DNA from: Burkholderia territorii
GTDB taxonomy: Bacteria; Pseudomonadota; Gammaproteobacteria; Burkholderiales; Burkholderiaceae
Length of the DNA stretch: 64,000 bases
NCBI RefSeq assembly: GCF_902833055.1
Contig: NZ_CADFEJ010000014.1
Coordinates: 62,001 to 126,000 of the forward strand
Direction: 5' to 3'
Shown: piece by piece, positions 20,505 through 29,570 of the stretch
Position numbering within the stretch: position 1 is the stretch's first letter
Layout: the number at the start of each line of letters is the position of its first letter
The notes under the pieces: model-generated
What the model was told of the DNA's origin: nothing
Database searches by the model: none
The model's input: the letters and a program-made list of their open reading frames with translations, nothing else
Made by a program: the position numbers and the translations under genes

Positions 20505-21551
20505 TCATGCGTCCTTGTGCTGCGCGTGGAAGTCGTCGTACGCCTCGACGATGCGCGCGACGAGCGGATGCCGCACGACATCGGCGCTCGTGAAGCGCGT
20601 GAGCGCGATGCCGCGCACGCCACCGAGCACCTGCTGCGCCTCGACGAGGCCGCTCTTGTGCCCGCGCGGCAGGTCGACCTGGCTCGTGTCGCCGGTGACG
20701 ACGGCCTTCGAGCCGAAGCCGATACGCGTGAGGAACATCTTCATCTGCTCGGGCGTCGTGTTCTGCGCCTCGTCGAGGATGATGAACGCGTGGTTCAGCG
20801 TGCGGCCGCGCATGTACGCGAGCGGCGCGATCTCGATCATCTGGCGCTCGAACATCTTCGCGGTCTTGTCGAAGCCGAGCAGGTCGTACAGCGCGTCGTA
20901 CAGCGGCCGCAGGTACGGGTCGACCTTCTGCGCGAGATCGCCCGGCAGGAAGCCGAGCCGCTCGCCGGCCTCGACGGCCGGGCGCGTCAGCACGATCCGC
21001 TTGACCTGGTCGCGCTCCAGTGCGTCGACCGCGCACGCGACCGCGAGGTAGGTCTTGCCGGTGCCGGCCGGCCCGATGCCGAACGTCACGTCGTGCTGCA
21101 GGATCTGCTTCAGGTATTCGCGCTGCGCGGGCGTGCGGCCGCGCAGGTCGGCGCGCCGCGTATAGAGCTTCGGCGCGGGCTCTTCGTCCGGCATGTCCGC
21201 GTCGAGCTGCACGACGGGCTCGTCGAACGGATGGTCGGGGTCGCCGCGAAAGCGCACGTCGATCGCGTCCTGGCGGCCGTTGCCGGACGTGTGGCGCACT
21301 TCGACCAGCGCAAGCTGGATATCGTCGACCGACAGCGGATCGCGCGCGCGGTTGTAGAAGTTCTCGAGCGCCGCGAGCGCGAGCTTCGCGCCGCGCCCGC
21401 GGATCGTGATCCGGTGGCCGCGCCGCGCGAGCGTGACGTCGAGCGCCTGTTCGATCTGCCGCAGGTTCTCGTCGAGCGGGCCGCAGAGGTTGGCGAGGCG
21501 CGCGTTGTCGTCGCGCGGCGCGGTGAATTCCAGTGCTTGGACGGTCTTCAA
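20505..21551 (-). CDS. ybeZ: PhoH-like ATPase YbeZ
   Basis: Cytoplasmic P-loop ATPase of the PhoH family, 348 residues. The Walker A motif GPAGTGKT lies in the middle and the Walker B motif FIILDEAQN follows. An N-terminal segment (about 1-110) contains a KH-like nucleic-acid-binding stretch ([17 protein letters not shown]). It is thought to act with YbeY in RNA metabolism, an inference from family genetics and gene order. It starts 33 bp after miaB on the same strand, so these two are cotranscribed. Confidence 0.94.
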   Translation of the reverse strand: MKTVQALEFTAPRDDNARLANLCGPLDENLRQIEQALDVTLARRGHRITIRGRGAKLALAALENFYNRARDPLSVDDIQLALVEVRHTSGNGRQDAIDVRFRGDPDHPFDEPVVQLDADMPDEEPAPKLYTRRADLRGRTPAQREYLKQILQHDVTFGIGPAGTGKTYLAVACAVDALERDQVKRIVLTRPAVEAGERLGFLPGDLAQKVDPYLRPLYDALYDLLGFDKTAKMFERQMIEIAPLAYMRGRTLNHAFIILDEAQNTTPEQMKMFLTRIGFGSKAVVTGDTSQVDLPRGHKSGLVEAQQVLGGVRGIALTRFTSADVVRHPLVARIVEAYDDFHAQHKDA

Positions 21552-21584
21552 AGTAGCGTCGGGCTCCTGTTGAGCGTCAGTCGG

Positions 21585-22958
21585 TCAATGGGTGGCGGCG
21601 CTCGCGTCGTCGCTCACGAGCACGAGCTCGCCGCGCAACGAGTGCGGGTACGCATGGTTGATCTTCACGTCGATCATCTGGCCGATCAGGCGCGGGTGCG
21701 ACGCGAGCGGCGCCGGGAAATTCACGACCCGGTTGTTCTCGGTGCGGCCCGACAGTTCGTTCGGATCCTTGCGCGACGGCCCCTCGACGAGGATCCGCTC
21801 GACCTTCCCGACCATCGACTGGCTGATGCGCGCGACGTTTTCCTCGATGGTCGCCTGCAGATGTTGCAGGCGTTTGAGCTTGACCTCGCGCGGCGTGTCG
21901 TCGTGCAGGTTCGCGGCCGGCGTGCCGGGGCGCGGGCTGTAGATGAACGAGAAGCTGGTGTCGTAGCTCATCTCGTGCACGAGCGCCATCATCTTGTCGA
22001 AATCTTCCTCGGTCTCGCCGGGGAAGCCGACGATCATGTCGGTCGACAGCGACAGGTCCGGGCGGATCGCGCGCAGCTTGCGGATCACCGACTTGTATTC
22101 GAGCACGGTGTAGCCGCGCTTCATCGCCATCAGGATGCGGTCGGAGCCGTGCTGGACCGGCAGGTGCAGGTGGCTCACGAGCTTGGGCACCTTCGCGTAG
22201 GTGTCGATCAGGCGCTGCGTGAATTCCTTCGGGTGCGACGTCGTGTAGCGGATCCGCTCGATGCCGGGGATGTCGGCGACGTATTCGATCAGCGTCGCGA
22301 AATCGGCGATCTCGGTCGAACCGGCCGTCAGCGCGCCGCGATACGCATTCACGTTCTGGCCGAGCAGCGTGACTTCGCGCACGCCCTGATCGGCGAGGCC
22401 GGCCACTTCGGTCAGCACGTCGTCGAGCGGACGCGATACTTCGTCGCCGCGCGTGTACGGCACGACGCAGTAGCTGCAGTACTTCGAGCAGCCTTCCATG
22501 ATCGACACGAACGCGCTCGGCCCTTCGACGCGCGCGGGCGGCAGATGGTCGAACTTCTCGATCTCGGGGAACGTGATGTCGACCTGCGCGCGGCCGCTTG
22601 CGCGGCGCGCGTCGATCATCTGCGGCAGGCGGTGCAAGGTCTGCGGGCCGAACACGAGGTCGACGTACGGGGCGCGCGACACGATCGACGCGCCTTCCTG
22701 GCTGGCGACGCAGCCGCCGACGCCGATCAGCAGGCCCGGCTTCGCTTCCTTCAGCTCGCGCACGCGGCCGAGGTCGGAGAACACCTTTTCCTGCGCCTTC
22801 TCACGCACCGAGCACGTGTTGAACAGGATGATGTCCGCGTCTTCCGGGGTATCGGTCTTCTCGAGGCCTTCGGCCGCATTGAGCACGTCCACCATCTTGT
22901 CCGAGTCGTACTCGTTCATCTGGCAGCCGAAGGTCTTTACGTAAACTTTCTTGGTCAT
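21585..22958 (-). CDS. miaB: tRNA-2-methylthio-N6-dimethylallyladenosine synthase MiaB
   Basis: Radical-SAM methylthiotransferase that converts i6A37 to ms2i6A37 in tRNAs reading UNN codons. The N-terminal UPF0004 domain has Cys in [18 protein letters not shown] and VGGCVAS, which bind the auxiliary 4Fe-4S cluster. The radical-SAM CX3CX2C is seen as [13 protein letters not shown] domain occupies the C-terminus. The 457-residue length is typical. First gene of miaB-phoH-ybeY; a TATAAT on the minus strand at 23137-23142 is a good -10 candidate. Confidence 0.97.
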   Translation of the reverse strand: MTKKVYVKTFGCQMNEYDSDKMVDVLNAAEGLEKTDTPEDADIILFNTCSVREKAQEKVFSDLGRVRELKEAKPGLLIGVGGCVASQEGASIVSRAPYVDLVFGPQTLHRLPQMIDARRASGRAQVDITFPEIEKFDHLPPARVEGPSAFVSIMEGCSKYCSYCVVPYTRGDEVSRPLDDVLTEVAGLADQGVREVTLLGQNVNAYRGALTAGSTEIADFATLIEYVADIPGIERIRYTTSHPKEFTQRLIDTYAKVPKLVSHLHLPVQHGSDRILMAMKRGYTVLEYKSVIRKLRAIRPDLSLSTDMIVGFPGETEEDFDKMMALVHEMSYDTSFSFIYSPRPGTPAANLHDDTPREVKLKRLQHLQATIEENVARISQSMVGKVERILVEGPSRKDPNELSGRTENNRVVNFPAPLASHPRLIGQMIDVKINHAYPHSLRGELVLVSDDASAATH

Positions 22959-23136
22959 GGGGATTCGCCGTTCGCAGTGGTTGACCTGGGGGCGTCGTCA
23001 AGGGTGAATCGGGACGGCTGCTGCCGGTGCAGCGGCTCGTGCCGGTGCCGCGTGGCGGACCGGGTGCGCGGTGCGCGTCGTGCGAGCCTGTCGCGAATAC
23101 GCGCGAACGCCTGAAAAGCCGTCGGGAAAGCCTTCC

Positions 23137-23142
23137 ATTATA
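23137..23142 (-). promoter_or_regulatory. Candidate -10 box for miaB
   Basis: A perfect TATAAT on the minus strand about 180 bp upstream of miaB. No good -35 is seen at the right distance, so this is a weak promoter call. Confidence 0.4.
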
Positions 23143-23231
23143 GCTTTACGCGCTGTCCCGGGCGGCATGCGGGTTGCAGCCGCGCGACGCCAGCGTGGCG
23201 CTCCGACCCCGATATGGCGACCACGCAGCCG

Positions 23232-24164
23232 TCAGCGGCAAGCGTTCAGCAAGTCGTCGAGCGCCGCTTCCTCGCGCGCGAAGCGTTCGGCGAGAAAGTC
23301 GAGCAGCACGCGCACGCGCGGCGCCATGTAGCGTTTGCCGTGATAGAGCGCGTGCAGCGGCGCGTCCTGATGGCGCCACTCGGGCAGCAGCACGCGCAGC
23401 CGGCCGGCGCGCACGTCGTCGGCGATGTCCCACAGCGACTTCAGGGCGATGCCGTGGCCGCGCAGCGTCCATTCGCGGGTAAGGCCGCCGTCGTTGGTTT
23501 CGAACGCTGTCGACACCGGGACCGTGTGAGTCTGCACCTCGTCGCCGCGCTTGAAGCGCCACGTGTTCATCGGGCCCGACGCGATCGTGATCACGTTGCA
23601 GGGAAAGCGGGCCAGATCGTGCGGGTCGGCCGGCATGCCGTGGCGCTCGACGAACGACGGCGCCGCGCACAGCACGCGCCGGTTCGCGGCGAGGCGGCGT
23701 GCGATCAGCGCGCCGTCGGGTGGGGCGGCGAAGCGGATCGCGAGGTCGATTTCGTCCTGCCACAGGTTCGACGACGAATCGGACGCGGTCAGCGAGAACG
23801 TGACGCCCGGATGCAGCGTGGTGAATTCGTCGAGCCAGTCGAGCAACTGATTGCGGCCGAAATCGGACGTCGACGACAGCCGCACCTTGCCGGCCACCAC
23901 GTTGCGGCCTTCCTGCAGCAGCGCGTGCGCGTCGTCGAGTGCCTGCAGCGCCTGCCGGCAGCAGTTGAGGTAGAGCCGGCCCTCGTCGGTGAGGCGCAGC
24001 TGCCGCGTCGAGCGTTCGAACAGCCGCGTCGCGATCTTCGCCTCCAGCTTCGCGAGGCGCGCGCTCGCGGCGGCCGGCGTGAGGTTCAGCTTGCGCCCCG
24101 CCGCCGACAGGCTGCCCAGTTCCGCCGCCTCCACGAACAGCCGGATGTCGCCCAGTCGATCCAT
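23232..24164 (-). CDS. LysR-family transcriptional regulator
   Basis: 310-residue LTTR. The N-terminal winged helix-turn-helix (about 1-60) reads MDRLGDIRLFVEAAELGSLS then AAGRKLNLTPAAASARLAKL, followed by a periplasmic-binding-like effector domain. It is divergent from an MFS exporter across 148 bp that holds a TTGAA-N5-TTCAA dyad, a typical T-N11-A LysR box. The likely role is inducer-dependent control of that exporter and of itself; the inducer is unknown. The ATG at 24164 is preferred because the family N-terminus begins here. Confidence 0.9.
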   Translation of the reverse strand: MDRLGDIRLFVEAAELGSLSAAGRKLNLTPAAASARLAKLEAKIATRLFERSTRQLRLTDEGRLYLNCCRQALQALDDAHALLQEGRNVVAGKVRLSSTSDFGRNQLLDWLDEFTTLHPGVTFSLTASDSSSNLWQDEIDLAIRFAAPPDGALIARRLAANRRVLCAAPSFVERHGMPADPHDLARFPCNVITIASGPMNTWRFKRGDEVQTHTVPVSTAFETNDGGLTREWTLRGHGIALKSLWDIADDVRAGRLRVLLPEWRHQDAPLHALYHGKRYMAPRVRVLLDFLAERFAREEAALDDLLNACR

Positions 24165-24182
24165 CGGATTTTCCAGAAATTT

Positions 24183-24197
24183 TTGAAAATGGTTCAA
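24183..24197. promoter_or_regulatory. Putative LysR-type operator
   Basis: TTGAA-AATGG-TTCAA, a 15-bp interrupted palindrome with T-N11-A spacing, located 18 bp upstream of the LysR start and about 115 bp from the divergent MFS gene. This placement fits autoregulation plus activation of the neighbour. Confidence 0.6.
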
Positions 24198-24312
24198 AGG
24201 CCACGCCAATTATCAAAGATAGGCGTATTCGGGACAATGCGCGCACATCCCGCCTTTTTGTGCGGTGCGGTACGGACCGGTTTGCGCGTCCGCCGCCTTT
24301 TCGGAGAACGTC

Positions 24313-25488
24313 ATGCCCATTCCGCTCCTGGCGCTTGCGATCAGCGCCTTCGCCATCGGCACCACCGAATTCATCATCATGGGACTGCTGCCCGAAGTCG
24401 CGCACGACCTCGCCGTGTCGCTGCCGTCGGCCGGCCTGCTGGTCACCGGCTATGCGCTCGGCGTCGCGGTCGGCGCGCCGCTGCTCGCGGTGCTGACCAG
24501 CCGCATGCCGCGCAAGGCCGCGCTGCAGTTGCTGATGGCGATCTTCATCGTCGGCAACGTGCTGTGCGCGACCGCGTCCGGCTACGCGATGCTGATGGTC
24601 GCGCGGGTCGTCACGTCGTTCGCGCACGGCTCGTTCTTCGGGATCGGCGCGGTGGTCGCCGCGTCGCTCGTGCCGGCCGACAAGCGTGCGAGCGCGATCG
24701 CGCTGATGTTCACCGGCCTCACGCTGTCGAACGTGCTCGGCGTGCCGTTCGGCACGTTCGTCGGCCAGTTGCTCGGCTGGCGCGCGTCGTTCTGGATCGT
24801 CGCCGCGCTCGGCGTGCTGTCGCTCGGCGGCGTCGCGCTGCTGGTGCCGAACCGCCACGACAGCGGGCCCGTCGGCCTCGGCCATGAAGTGCGCGTGCTG
24901 AAGGAGCCGCAGGTATGGCTCGCGCTGCTGATGACCGTGCTCGGCTTCGGCGGCGTATTCGTCGTGTTCACGTACATCGCGCCGATCCTCGAAACCGTCA
25001 CCGGCTATTCGCCGCGTGCGGTCGCATTGATCCTCGTGCTGTTCGGCGCGGGGCTGACGGTCGGCAATACGCTCGGCGGCAGGCTGGCCGATCGCAAGCT
25101 GATGCCGTCGCTGATCGCGATCCTGGTCGCACTGATGGCCGTGATGGCCGTGTTCGCGAAGACGAGCCACCTGCCGGTCGCGGCCGCGGTGACCGTGTTC
25201 GTCTGGGGAATCGCCGCGTTCGCGACGGTGCCGCCGCTGCAGGCGCGCGTGGTCGAAAAGGCCGCGAGCGCGCCGCATCTCGCGTCGACGCTGAACATCG
25301 GCGCGTTCAACGTCGGCAATGCGGGCGGCGCGTGGCTCGGCGGCCTTGCGCTGTCGCACGGCTTCGCGCTCGACGCGTTGCCGTGGGTCGCCGTCGCGGT
25401 GACGTTCGCGGCGCTCGTCGTCACGTGGCTCGCGATGCGGCTCGATGCGCGCGCACCGGCGCGCGGCGCGGCACCGGCCGCGCATTGA
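24313..25488 (+). CDS. MFS transporter, DHA1 (AraJ/YdhP-like) exporter
   Basis: 391-residue inner-membrane major-facilitator protein with about 12 hydrophobic segments. The N-terminus AIGTTEFIIMGLLPEVA is the signature of the AraJ/YdhP/sugar-efflux group, and TSRMPRKAAL is the loop 2-3 motif. These proteins export drugs, sugars or purine analogues by proton antiport; the substrate here is unknown. The ATG at 24313 gives the family N-terminus. Its divergent LysR neighbour and shared dyad suggest specific induction. Confidence 0.88.
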   Translation: MPIPLLALAISAFAIGTTEFIIMGLLPEVAHDLAVSLPSAGLLVTGYALGVAVGAPLLAVLTSRMPRKAALQLLMAIFIVGNVLCATASGYAMLMVARVVTSFAHGSFFGIGAVVAASLVPADKRASAIALMFTGLTLSNVLGVPFGTFVGQLLGWRASFWIVAALGVLSLGGVALLVPNRHDSGPVGLGHEVRVLKEPQVWLALLMTVLGFGGVFVVFTYIAPILETVTGYSPRAVALILVLFGAGLTVGNTLGGRLADRKLMPSLIAILVALMAVMAVFAKTSHLPVAAAVTVFVWGIAAFATVPPLQARVVEKAASAPHLASTLNIGAFNVGNAGGAWLGGLALSHGFALDALPWVAVAVTFAALVVTWLAMRLDARAPARGAAPAAH

Positions 25489-25700
25489 GCGGCGCGTCGG
25501 GCGGCGGGGCGCCGACGCGATGACGGCGCGCAAAGGTTCGCGAGAAACGCATTCCTCCGCGATGCTGATAACGGTGTGAAGATAACTTCGTTTGCCGGGT
25601 CGGGGCCCGGTGATAGCGTCTCGATACGCGCCGTTCGTGGCGCAACCCGATTCCGGCTTACCCCATTCGCAGGGCCGCGCGGCGGCCCGGAGGCCATGCT

Positions 25701-26384
25701 ATGTCTTCACCCCTGGCGCTGGTGCGCGACGTGTCTTCCTTCGAGTCCGGCAATGCCGCCGACGCGCGGACGTCCGCGTCGCTCGACGTCCTCGAGCAGG
25801 TCGTCGGCGTGAATCTCGCGCGCCTGCGGGCCGAGCGGCAGTTGTCGCTCGATGCGCTCGCGCGGCTGTCCGGTGTGTCGCGCGCGATGCTCGCGCAAAT
25901 CGAATCCGCGCGCAGCGTGCCGTCGATCAAGGTGCTCTGCAAGATCGCCGCGGCGCTGAAGGTATCGGTCGCCGCATTCCTGCGCCGCCATGCGGTGAAC
26001 GGCTTCGAGCACCTGGCGGCCGAGCGCGCGGCCCGCGTCGTCAGCTCGAACGGCCGCTTCTCGGCGCGCGCGCTGTATCCGGAAGGCGAGCCCGCCGCGG
26101 CCGAATTCCACGAGCTGCGGATCGCGCCGCTGCACACGGAACCCGGCACGCGCCGTGCGCCGGGCACGACGGTCAACCTGGTCGTCAGCGAGGGCACGCT
26201 CGAAGTCAGCGTGCACGATCGCCGACAGTTGCTCGCGACCGGCGATGCGATCGTGTTCGATGCCGATCAGCCATACAGCTTGCGCAATCCCGGCGACAGC
26301 GAGGCGCGCGCGTTCCGCGTGACGGTGAGCCCCGAGGTGCCGCCGCGCTGGCACGTGCCCGACGCCGCGCACGCGGCCGGCTGA
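25701..26384 (+). CDS. XRE-family regulator with C-terminal cupin
   Basis: 227-residue DNA-binding protein. An XRE helix-turn-helix lies around residues 35-90 ([20 protein letters not shown]), followed by a cupin beta-barrel (about 140-220, including [16 protein letters not shown]). The cupin probably senses a small molecule. Members of this architecture, such as PuuR-like regulators, control local catabolic or export genes. The preceding MFS gene ends about 210 bp upstream on the same strand and ribB follows about 455 bp later behind a riboswitch, so its target is not obvious. Confidence 0.88.
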   Translation: MSSPLALVRDVSSFESGNAADARTSASLDVLEQVVGVNLARLRAERQLSLDALARLSGVSRAMLAQIESARSVPSIKVLCKIAAALKVSVAAFLRRHAVNGFEHLAAERAARVVSSNGRFSARALYPEGEPAAAEFHELRIAPLHTEPGTRRAPGTTVNLVVSEGTLEVSVHDRRQLLATGDAIVFDADQPYSLRNPGDSEARAFRVTVSPEVPPRWHVPDAAHAAG

Positions 26385-26574
26385 GCGCGCGAGGGCGCCG
26401 CGCCGCCGGCGCGGGTTCCGCTGGCGGCGGGCGCGAAGGCTGGATACCGGCCGTTCGGACGATGCCGTTAGACAGCGTCGTCGGTAAGGTTTTAGGTGTA
26501 GTGCGCTGCGCGGTGCGCGCAGCTGATGTATGCTTGGCCCGCCGGTCACGGGTAGATCCCGGCCGGCAATCAGT

Positions 26575-26719
26575 GCGTCTTCAGGGCGGGGCGAAATTCC
26601 CCACCGGCGGTAGGCTGGCGAAAGCCGGCGAGCCCGCGAGCGCCCGCGCATCCGCGCGGGGTCAGCAGATCTGGTCGAATGCCAGAGCCGACGGTCACAG
26701 TCCGGATGAGAGAAGATGT
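26575..26719 (+). ncRNA. FMN riboswitch (RFN element)
   Basis: Contains the conserved core AGGGCGGGGCGAAATTCCCC and ACCGGCGGTA near its 5' side, and AGTCCGGATGAGAGAAGA at its 3' side. The P1 stem is GTCTTC (26577-26582) with GAAGAT (26712-26717). It lies about 120 bp upstream of ribB in the same direction. FMN binding is expected to lower ribB expression. The surrounding region 26385-26839 holds no other gene. Confidence 0.95.
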
Positions 26720-26839
26720 GCAGATAGTCATGTCCGTCAGGGCCGCTTTGCCATGCGTGCGAAGCGGGTTGTCGTTCTGTCTGTTTGCAATGCCCTGAAA
26801 CGTTTTTCGCCCAAATCATCATTGCGAGGAGCGTTTCAC

Positions 26840-27550
26840 ATGTCCTTCATGTCCGTTTCGTCGGCACCCGCCGACGCCTTTGCCGATCTCCCGTTGCTCG
26901 ATTCCGAACCGGTGCCGCCGCGCATCGCCGCCGCGCTCGACGCGTTGCGCGCGGGCCGCGCGGTCGTGTTGCAGGACGATCACGACCGCGAAAACGAGGC
27001 CGACCTGATCGTCGCCGCCGAGCGCATCACGCCCGAGACGATGGCGCTGCTGATCCGCGAGTGCAGCGGCATCGTGTGCCTGTGCCTGACCGACGACAAG
27101 GTCCGCGCGCTCGAGCTGCCGCCGATGGTGCAGACCAACGAGAGCCGCAACGGCACCGCGTTCACCGTGTCGATCGAGGCGCGCGAAGGCGTGCATACCG
27201 GCGTGTCCGCGGCCGACCGCGTGACGACCATTCGCGCGGCGATCGCCGACGATGCGAAGCCGTACGACATCGTGCGGCCCGGCCACGTGTTTCCGTTGCG
27301 TGCGCAACCGGGCGGCGTGCTGGCGCGGCGCGGTCACACCGAAGGGACGGTCGATCTGTCGATCCTCGCCGGCCTGAAGCCGGCCGGCGTGCTGTGCGAG
27401 CTGATGAATCCGGACGGCACGATGACGCGCGGCGACGACGTCGAGCACTTCGCGCGTCGGCACGGGCTGCCCATGCTGACGATCGCGGAACTGGTCGAGT
27501 TCCGCCAGGCGCTAGCAGCCGCGCGCGAGCGCTGCTGCGAACCGGCCTGA
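26840..27550 (+). CDS. ribB: 3,4-dihydroxy-2-butanone-4-phosphate synthase RibB
   Basis: Converts ribulose 5-phosphate to 3,4-dihydroxy-2-butanone 4-phosphate and formate in riboflavin synthesis. The 236-residue protein is a stand-alone RibB with no GTP cyclohydrolase II domain. Motifs [16 protein letters not shown] (acidic metal loop), [11 protein letters not shown] and [11 protein letters not shown] are all present. The ATG at 26840 has an AGGAG-like site just upstream. It lies directly behind an FMN riboswitch, so FMN feedback is likely. A separate copy fused to RibA is common in these bacteria but is not in this window. Confidence 0.96.
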   Translation: MSFMSVSSAPADAFADLPLLDSEPVPPRIAAALDALRAGRAVVLQDDHDRENEADLIVAAERITPETMALLIRECSGIVCLCLTDDKVRALELPPMVQTNESRNGTAFTVSIEAREGVHTGVSAADRVTTIRAAIADDAKPYDIVRPGHVFPLRAQPGGVLARRGHTEGTVDLSILAGLKPAGVLCELMNPDGTMTRGDDVEHFARRHGLPMLTIAELVEFRQALAAARERCCEPA

Positions 27551-27655
27551 GTATCGTTCGGGCGGGCGCGGTTCGAGCGGGCGCGTCGATGCGCCCGCGA
27601 TACGGCGTGCGCATCGCGCCGCACGCCGGTCGCGCCGGTTCGGCGCGGACGTCCG

Positions 27656-28342
27656 TCAGGACTGCACGTCGCCGAATTCGCCGCGCAGGCCGGCCGCGAC
27701 GAGCGCCGGCAGTTCATCCATCCTTCGCATGATGCGCGTGATGCCCATCGCGCGCAGCGCGTCCGCGTAGTTGTCGGGGATGTGGCTCGCGCCGACGAAC
27801 GCGATCGTCTTCATGCCCGCCGCGCGCGCGGCGTTCAGGCCCGACACGCTGTCCTCGACGACGATGCAGCGCGCCGGCTCGACGCCGAGCGTCTGCGCGG
27901 CGTGCAGGTACACGTCCGGGTAAGGTTTCGGTCGCGCGACCTGCTCGGAGCTGAACACGCGATCGCCGAAGATTTCGGTGAGCGACGCGCGCTTGAGCGA
28001 GCTGCGCACGCGCACGAGCCGGCTGTTCGATACCACCGCCGCCGGCAGGCCGACCTTCAGCAGCGCATCGCGCACGCCGGTGATCGGCGCGAGCGATTGG
28101 GCGAGACCGGTCTCGATGTTGCGCTCGACGGTCTCGATGAAGTTCTCGGGCATCCGGATGCCGAAATGCGCTTCGAGCCCGGCGAGAAAGCGCGACGTCT
28201 GCTGGCCGAAGGCGGACTTCGCGGCGTCTTCGAAATCGAGGTGAGGGAAGGTGGCGGACAGCGTTTCGAACAGCACGCGGTCGGCAATGACTTCGCTGTC
28301 GACGAGGACGCCGTCGCAGTCGCAGATAAGGTGATCGAGCAT
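27656..28342 (-). CDS. HAD-IA family phosphatase (YieH-like)
   Basis: 228-residue haloacid-dehalogenase-type hydrolase of subfamily IA. The nucleophile motif is DCDGVLVDSE (Asp8, Asp10), followed by an alpha-helical cap, motif II SNS, the Lys of RPKPYPDVY and motif IV VVEDSVSGLNAA. It resembles sugar-phosphate phosphatases such as YieH and beta-phosphoglucomutase relatives. The substrate is unknown; its position downstream of glpF does not prove a link to glycerol metabolism because 421 bp of repeat-bearing DNA separate them. The ATG at 28342 is chosen since the motif begins at residue 6. Confidence 0.85.
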   Translation of the reverse strand: MLDHLICDCDGVLVDSEVIADRVLFETLSATFPHLDFEDAAKSAFGQQTSRFLAGLEAHFGIRMPENFIETVERNIETGLAQSLAPITGVRDALLKVGLPAAVVSNSRLVRVRSSLKRASLTEIFGDRVFSSEQVARPKPYPDVYLHAAQTLGVEPARCIVVEDSVSGLNAARAAGMKTIAFVGASHIPDNYADALRAMGITRIMRRMDELPALVAAGLRGEFGDVQS

Positions 28343-28486
28343 GATGGTGAAGAAGCGGAGTGTCGGCGACGCCGGGCATCCCGCCATGATACGTGCTTTC
28401 GCGGTGGCGCCGCGCTACCCGGGACGGCTGGATGCCGGGAGGAATCGTGCAGGCCGGTCGAGCGCGAAATCGACGCGACGCCGGAT

Positions 28487-28697
28487 GCGTTCGCGCTCGC
28501 GAACGTGAAGCTGAAGTCGCGGGTGTCGGCCGTGGACGGTCGCCAGCGGCGGTGTGCGGTGCCGGCGCAGCAGCGGCAGTGGGCCGGGGGAAGGCGTTCG
28601 CGTTCGCGAACGTGAAGCTGAAGTCGCCCGTGTCGGCCGCGGGTGGTCGCCAGCGGCGGTGTGCGGTGCCGGCGCAGCGGCGACCGGGGGGAGGGGA
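28487..28697. repeat. Tandem 107-bp direct repeat with internal dyads
   Basis: Two head-to-tail copies with a 107-bp period (copies begin at 28487 and 28594); about 93% identical over the first 83 bp, then diverging. Each copy opens with an 18-bp dyad, CGTTCGCG-N2-CGCGAACG (28488-28505 and 28595-28612), whose arms are identical while the centre differs (CT or TT). No frame is conserved as protein between the copies. It lies in the 421-bp gap 28343-28763, between the end of glpF and the start of the HAD gene, both on the minus strand. The role is unknown. Confidence 0.9.
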
Positions 28698-28702
28698 TCG
28701 GC

Positions 28703-28739
28703 GCTCGAGCGCGCGGCAGCCGTGGCCGCACGCTCGAGC
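28703..28739. repeat. Inverted repeat downstream of glpF
   Basis: GCTCGAGCG (28703-28711) and CGCTCGAGC (28731-28739) flank a spacer with a second GC dyad (GCGGC...GCCGC). It could fold in RNA 25 bp after the glpF stop, but no T-run follows on the minus strand, so a Rho-independent terminator is not certain. Confidence 0.55.
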
Positions 28740-28763
28740 ACGCATTCTCGAATGAAACCGCGC

Positions 28764-29480
28764 TCAGGCCATCGCGTGCAGACGCAGATACAGGCCGGCC
28801 GCCGCGGCGCCGCCGAGCAGCGGGCCGACCACCGGCACCCATGCGTAGCGCCAGTCGCTGTCGCGCTTGCCGGGGATCGGCAGCAGCGCATGCATCAGGC
28901 GCGGCGACAGGTCGCGCGCCGGGCTCATCGCATAGCCGGTCGGGCCGCCGAGCGAGATGCCGATGCCGAGCACGAGCAGGCCGACGGGCAGTGCGTCGAG
29001 CGCGCCGAGGCCGACCTGCGGCGACGCGAGATACAGCACGCCGAGAATCAGCACGAACGTGCAGATCGCTTCGGTCAGCACGTTGTGCGTCGTGCTGCGG
29101 ATCGCGGGCGCCGTGCAGAACACGGCGAGCTTCAGGTCGGCATCGGCTTCCTTCGCGAAGTGCTGGCGATACGCGAGCCACACGAGCAGCGCGCCGGCCA
29201 TCCCGCCGAGCATCTGCGCGACGATGTAGCCGCCGACCTTCGACCACGCGAACTTGCCCGCGAGCGCGAGGCTGATCGTGACGATCGGGTTCAGGTGCGC
29301 GCCGCTGAACGACGCGGTCACGTAGACGGCGACGAATACCGCCATCGCCCAGCCCATCACGATCACGATGAGGTCCGCGCCTTTGCCCTTGGTCTTCGCA
29401 AGCAGCACGTTCGCGACCGCGCCGTTGCCGAGCAGCACGAGGATCGCGGTGCCGATGAATTCAGCAATATAAGGTGACAT
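28764..29480 (-). CDS. glpF: Aquaglyceroporin GlpF (glycerol facilitator) with variant NPA motifs
   Basis: MIP-family inner-membrane channel, 238 residues, with six hydrophobic segments and two half-helix loops. The first loop reads GAHLNPIVT (Asn64-Pro65-Ile66) and the second AMSPARDLSPR (Ser186-Pro187-Ala188-Arg189), so neither NPA motif is canonical; E. coli GlpF has NPA in both. The Arg and following Asp of the aquaglyceroporin filter region remain. It lies last in the glpD-glpK-glpF run, 90 bp after glpK, which supports glycerol uptake. Selectivity may differ from canonical GlpF. Confidence 0.92.
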   Translation of the reverse strand: MSPYIAEFIGTAILVLLGNGAVANVLLAKTKGKGADLIVIVMGWAMAVFVAVYVTASFSGAHLNPIVTISLALAGKFAWSKVGGYIVAQMLGGMAGALLVWLAYRQHFAKEADADLKLAVFCTAPAIRSTTHNVLTEAICTFVLILGVLYLASPQVGLGALDALPVGLLVLGIGISLGGPTGYAMSPARDLSPRLMHALLPIPGKRDSDWRYAWVPVVGPLLGGAAAAGLYLRLHAMA

Positions 29481-29570
29481 GTTGTCTCTCGTAGAGGACG
29501 GCGGACTCGCGCGCCGCGCGGTCCGCCGGTGTTGTTTTATTTCGTTCGGATTGCTTCCGGCTGCTTCGGG

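Noticed and set aside
19545..23114. 1189-residue open frame on the plus strand across ybeY, phoH and miaB
   Set aside because: It is antisense to three well-supported genes and shows only Arg, Val, His and Ala-rich low-information sequence.
26401..26574. Small gene before the FMN riboswitch
   Set aside because: No frame with start, ribosome-binding site and plausible composition was found; the region is leader and promoter DNA.
28487..28697. CRISPR array
   Set aside because: Only two copies, contiguous and over 100 bp long, with no spacers and no cas genes nearby.
28390..28755. Protein coding in the repeat region near glpF
   Set aside because: The two repeat copies are read in different frames and both give Gly/Arg/Ala-rich sequence; no frame is conserved, so the repeats are treated as non-coding.
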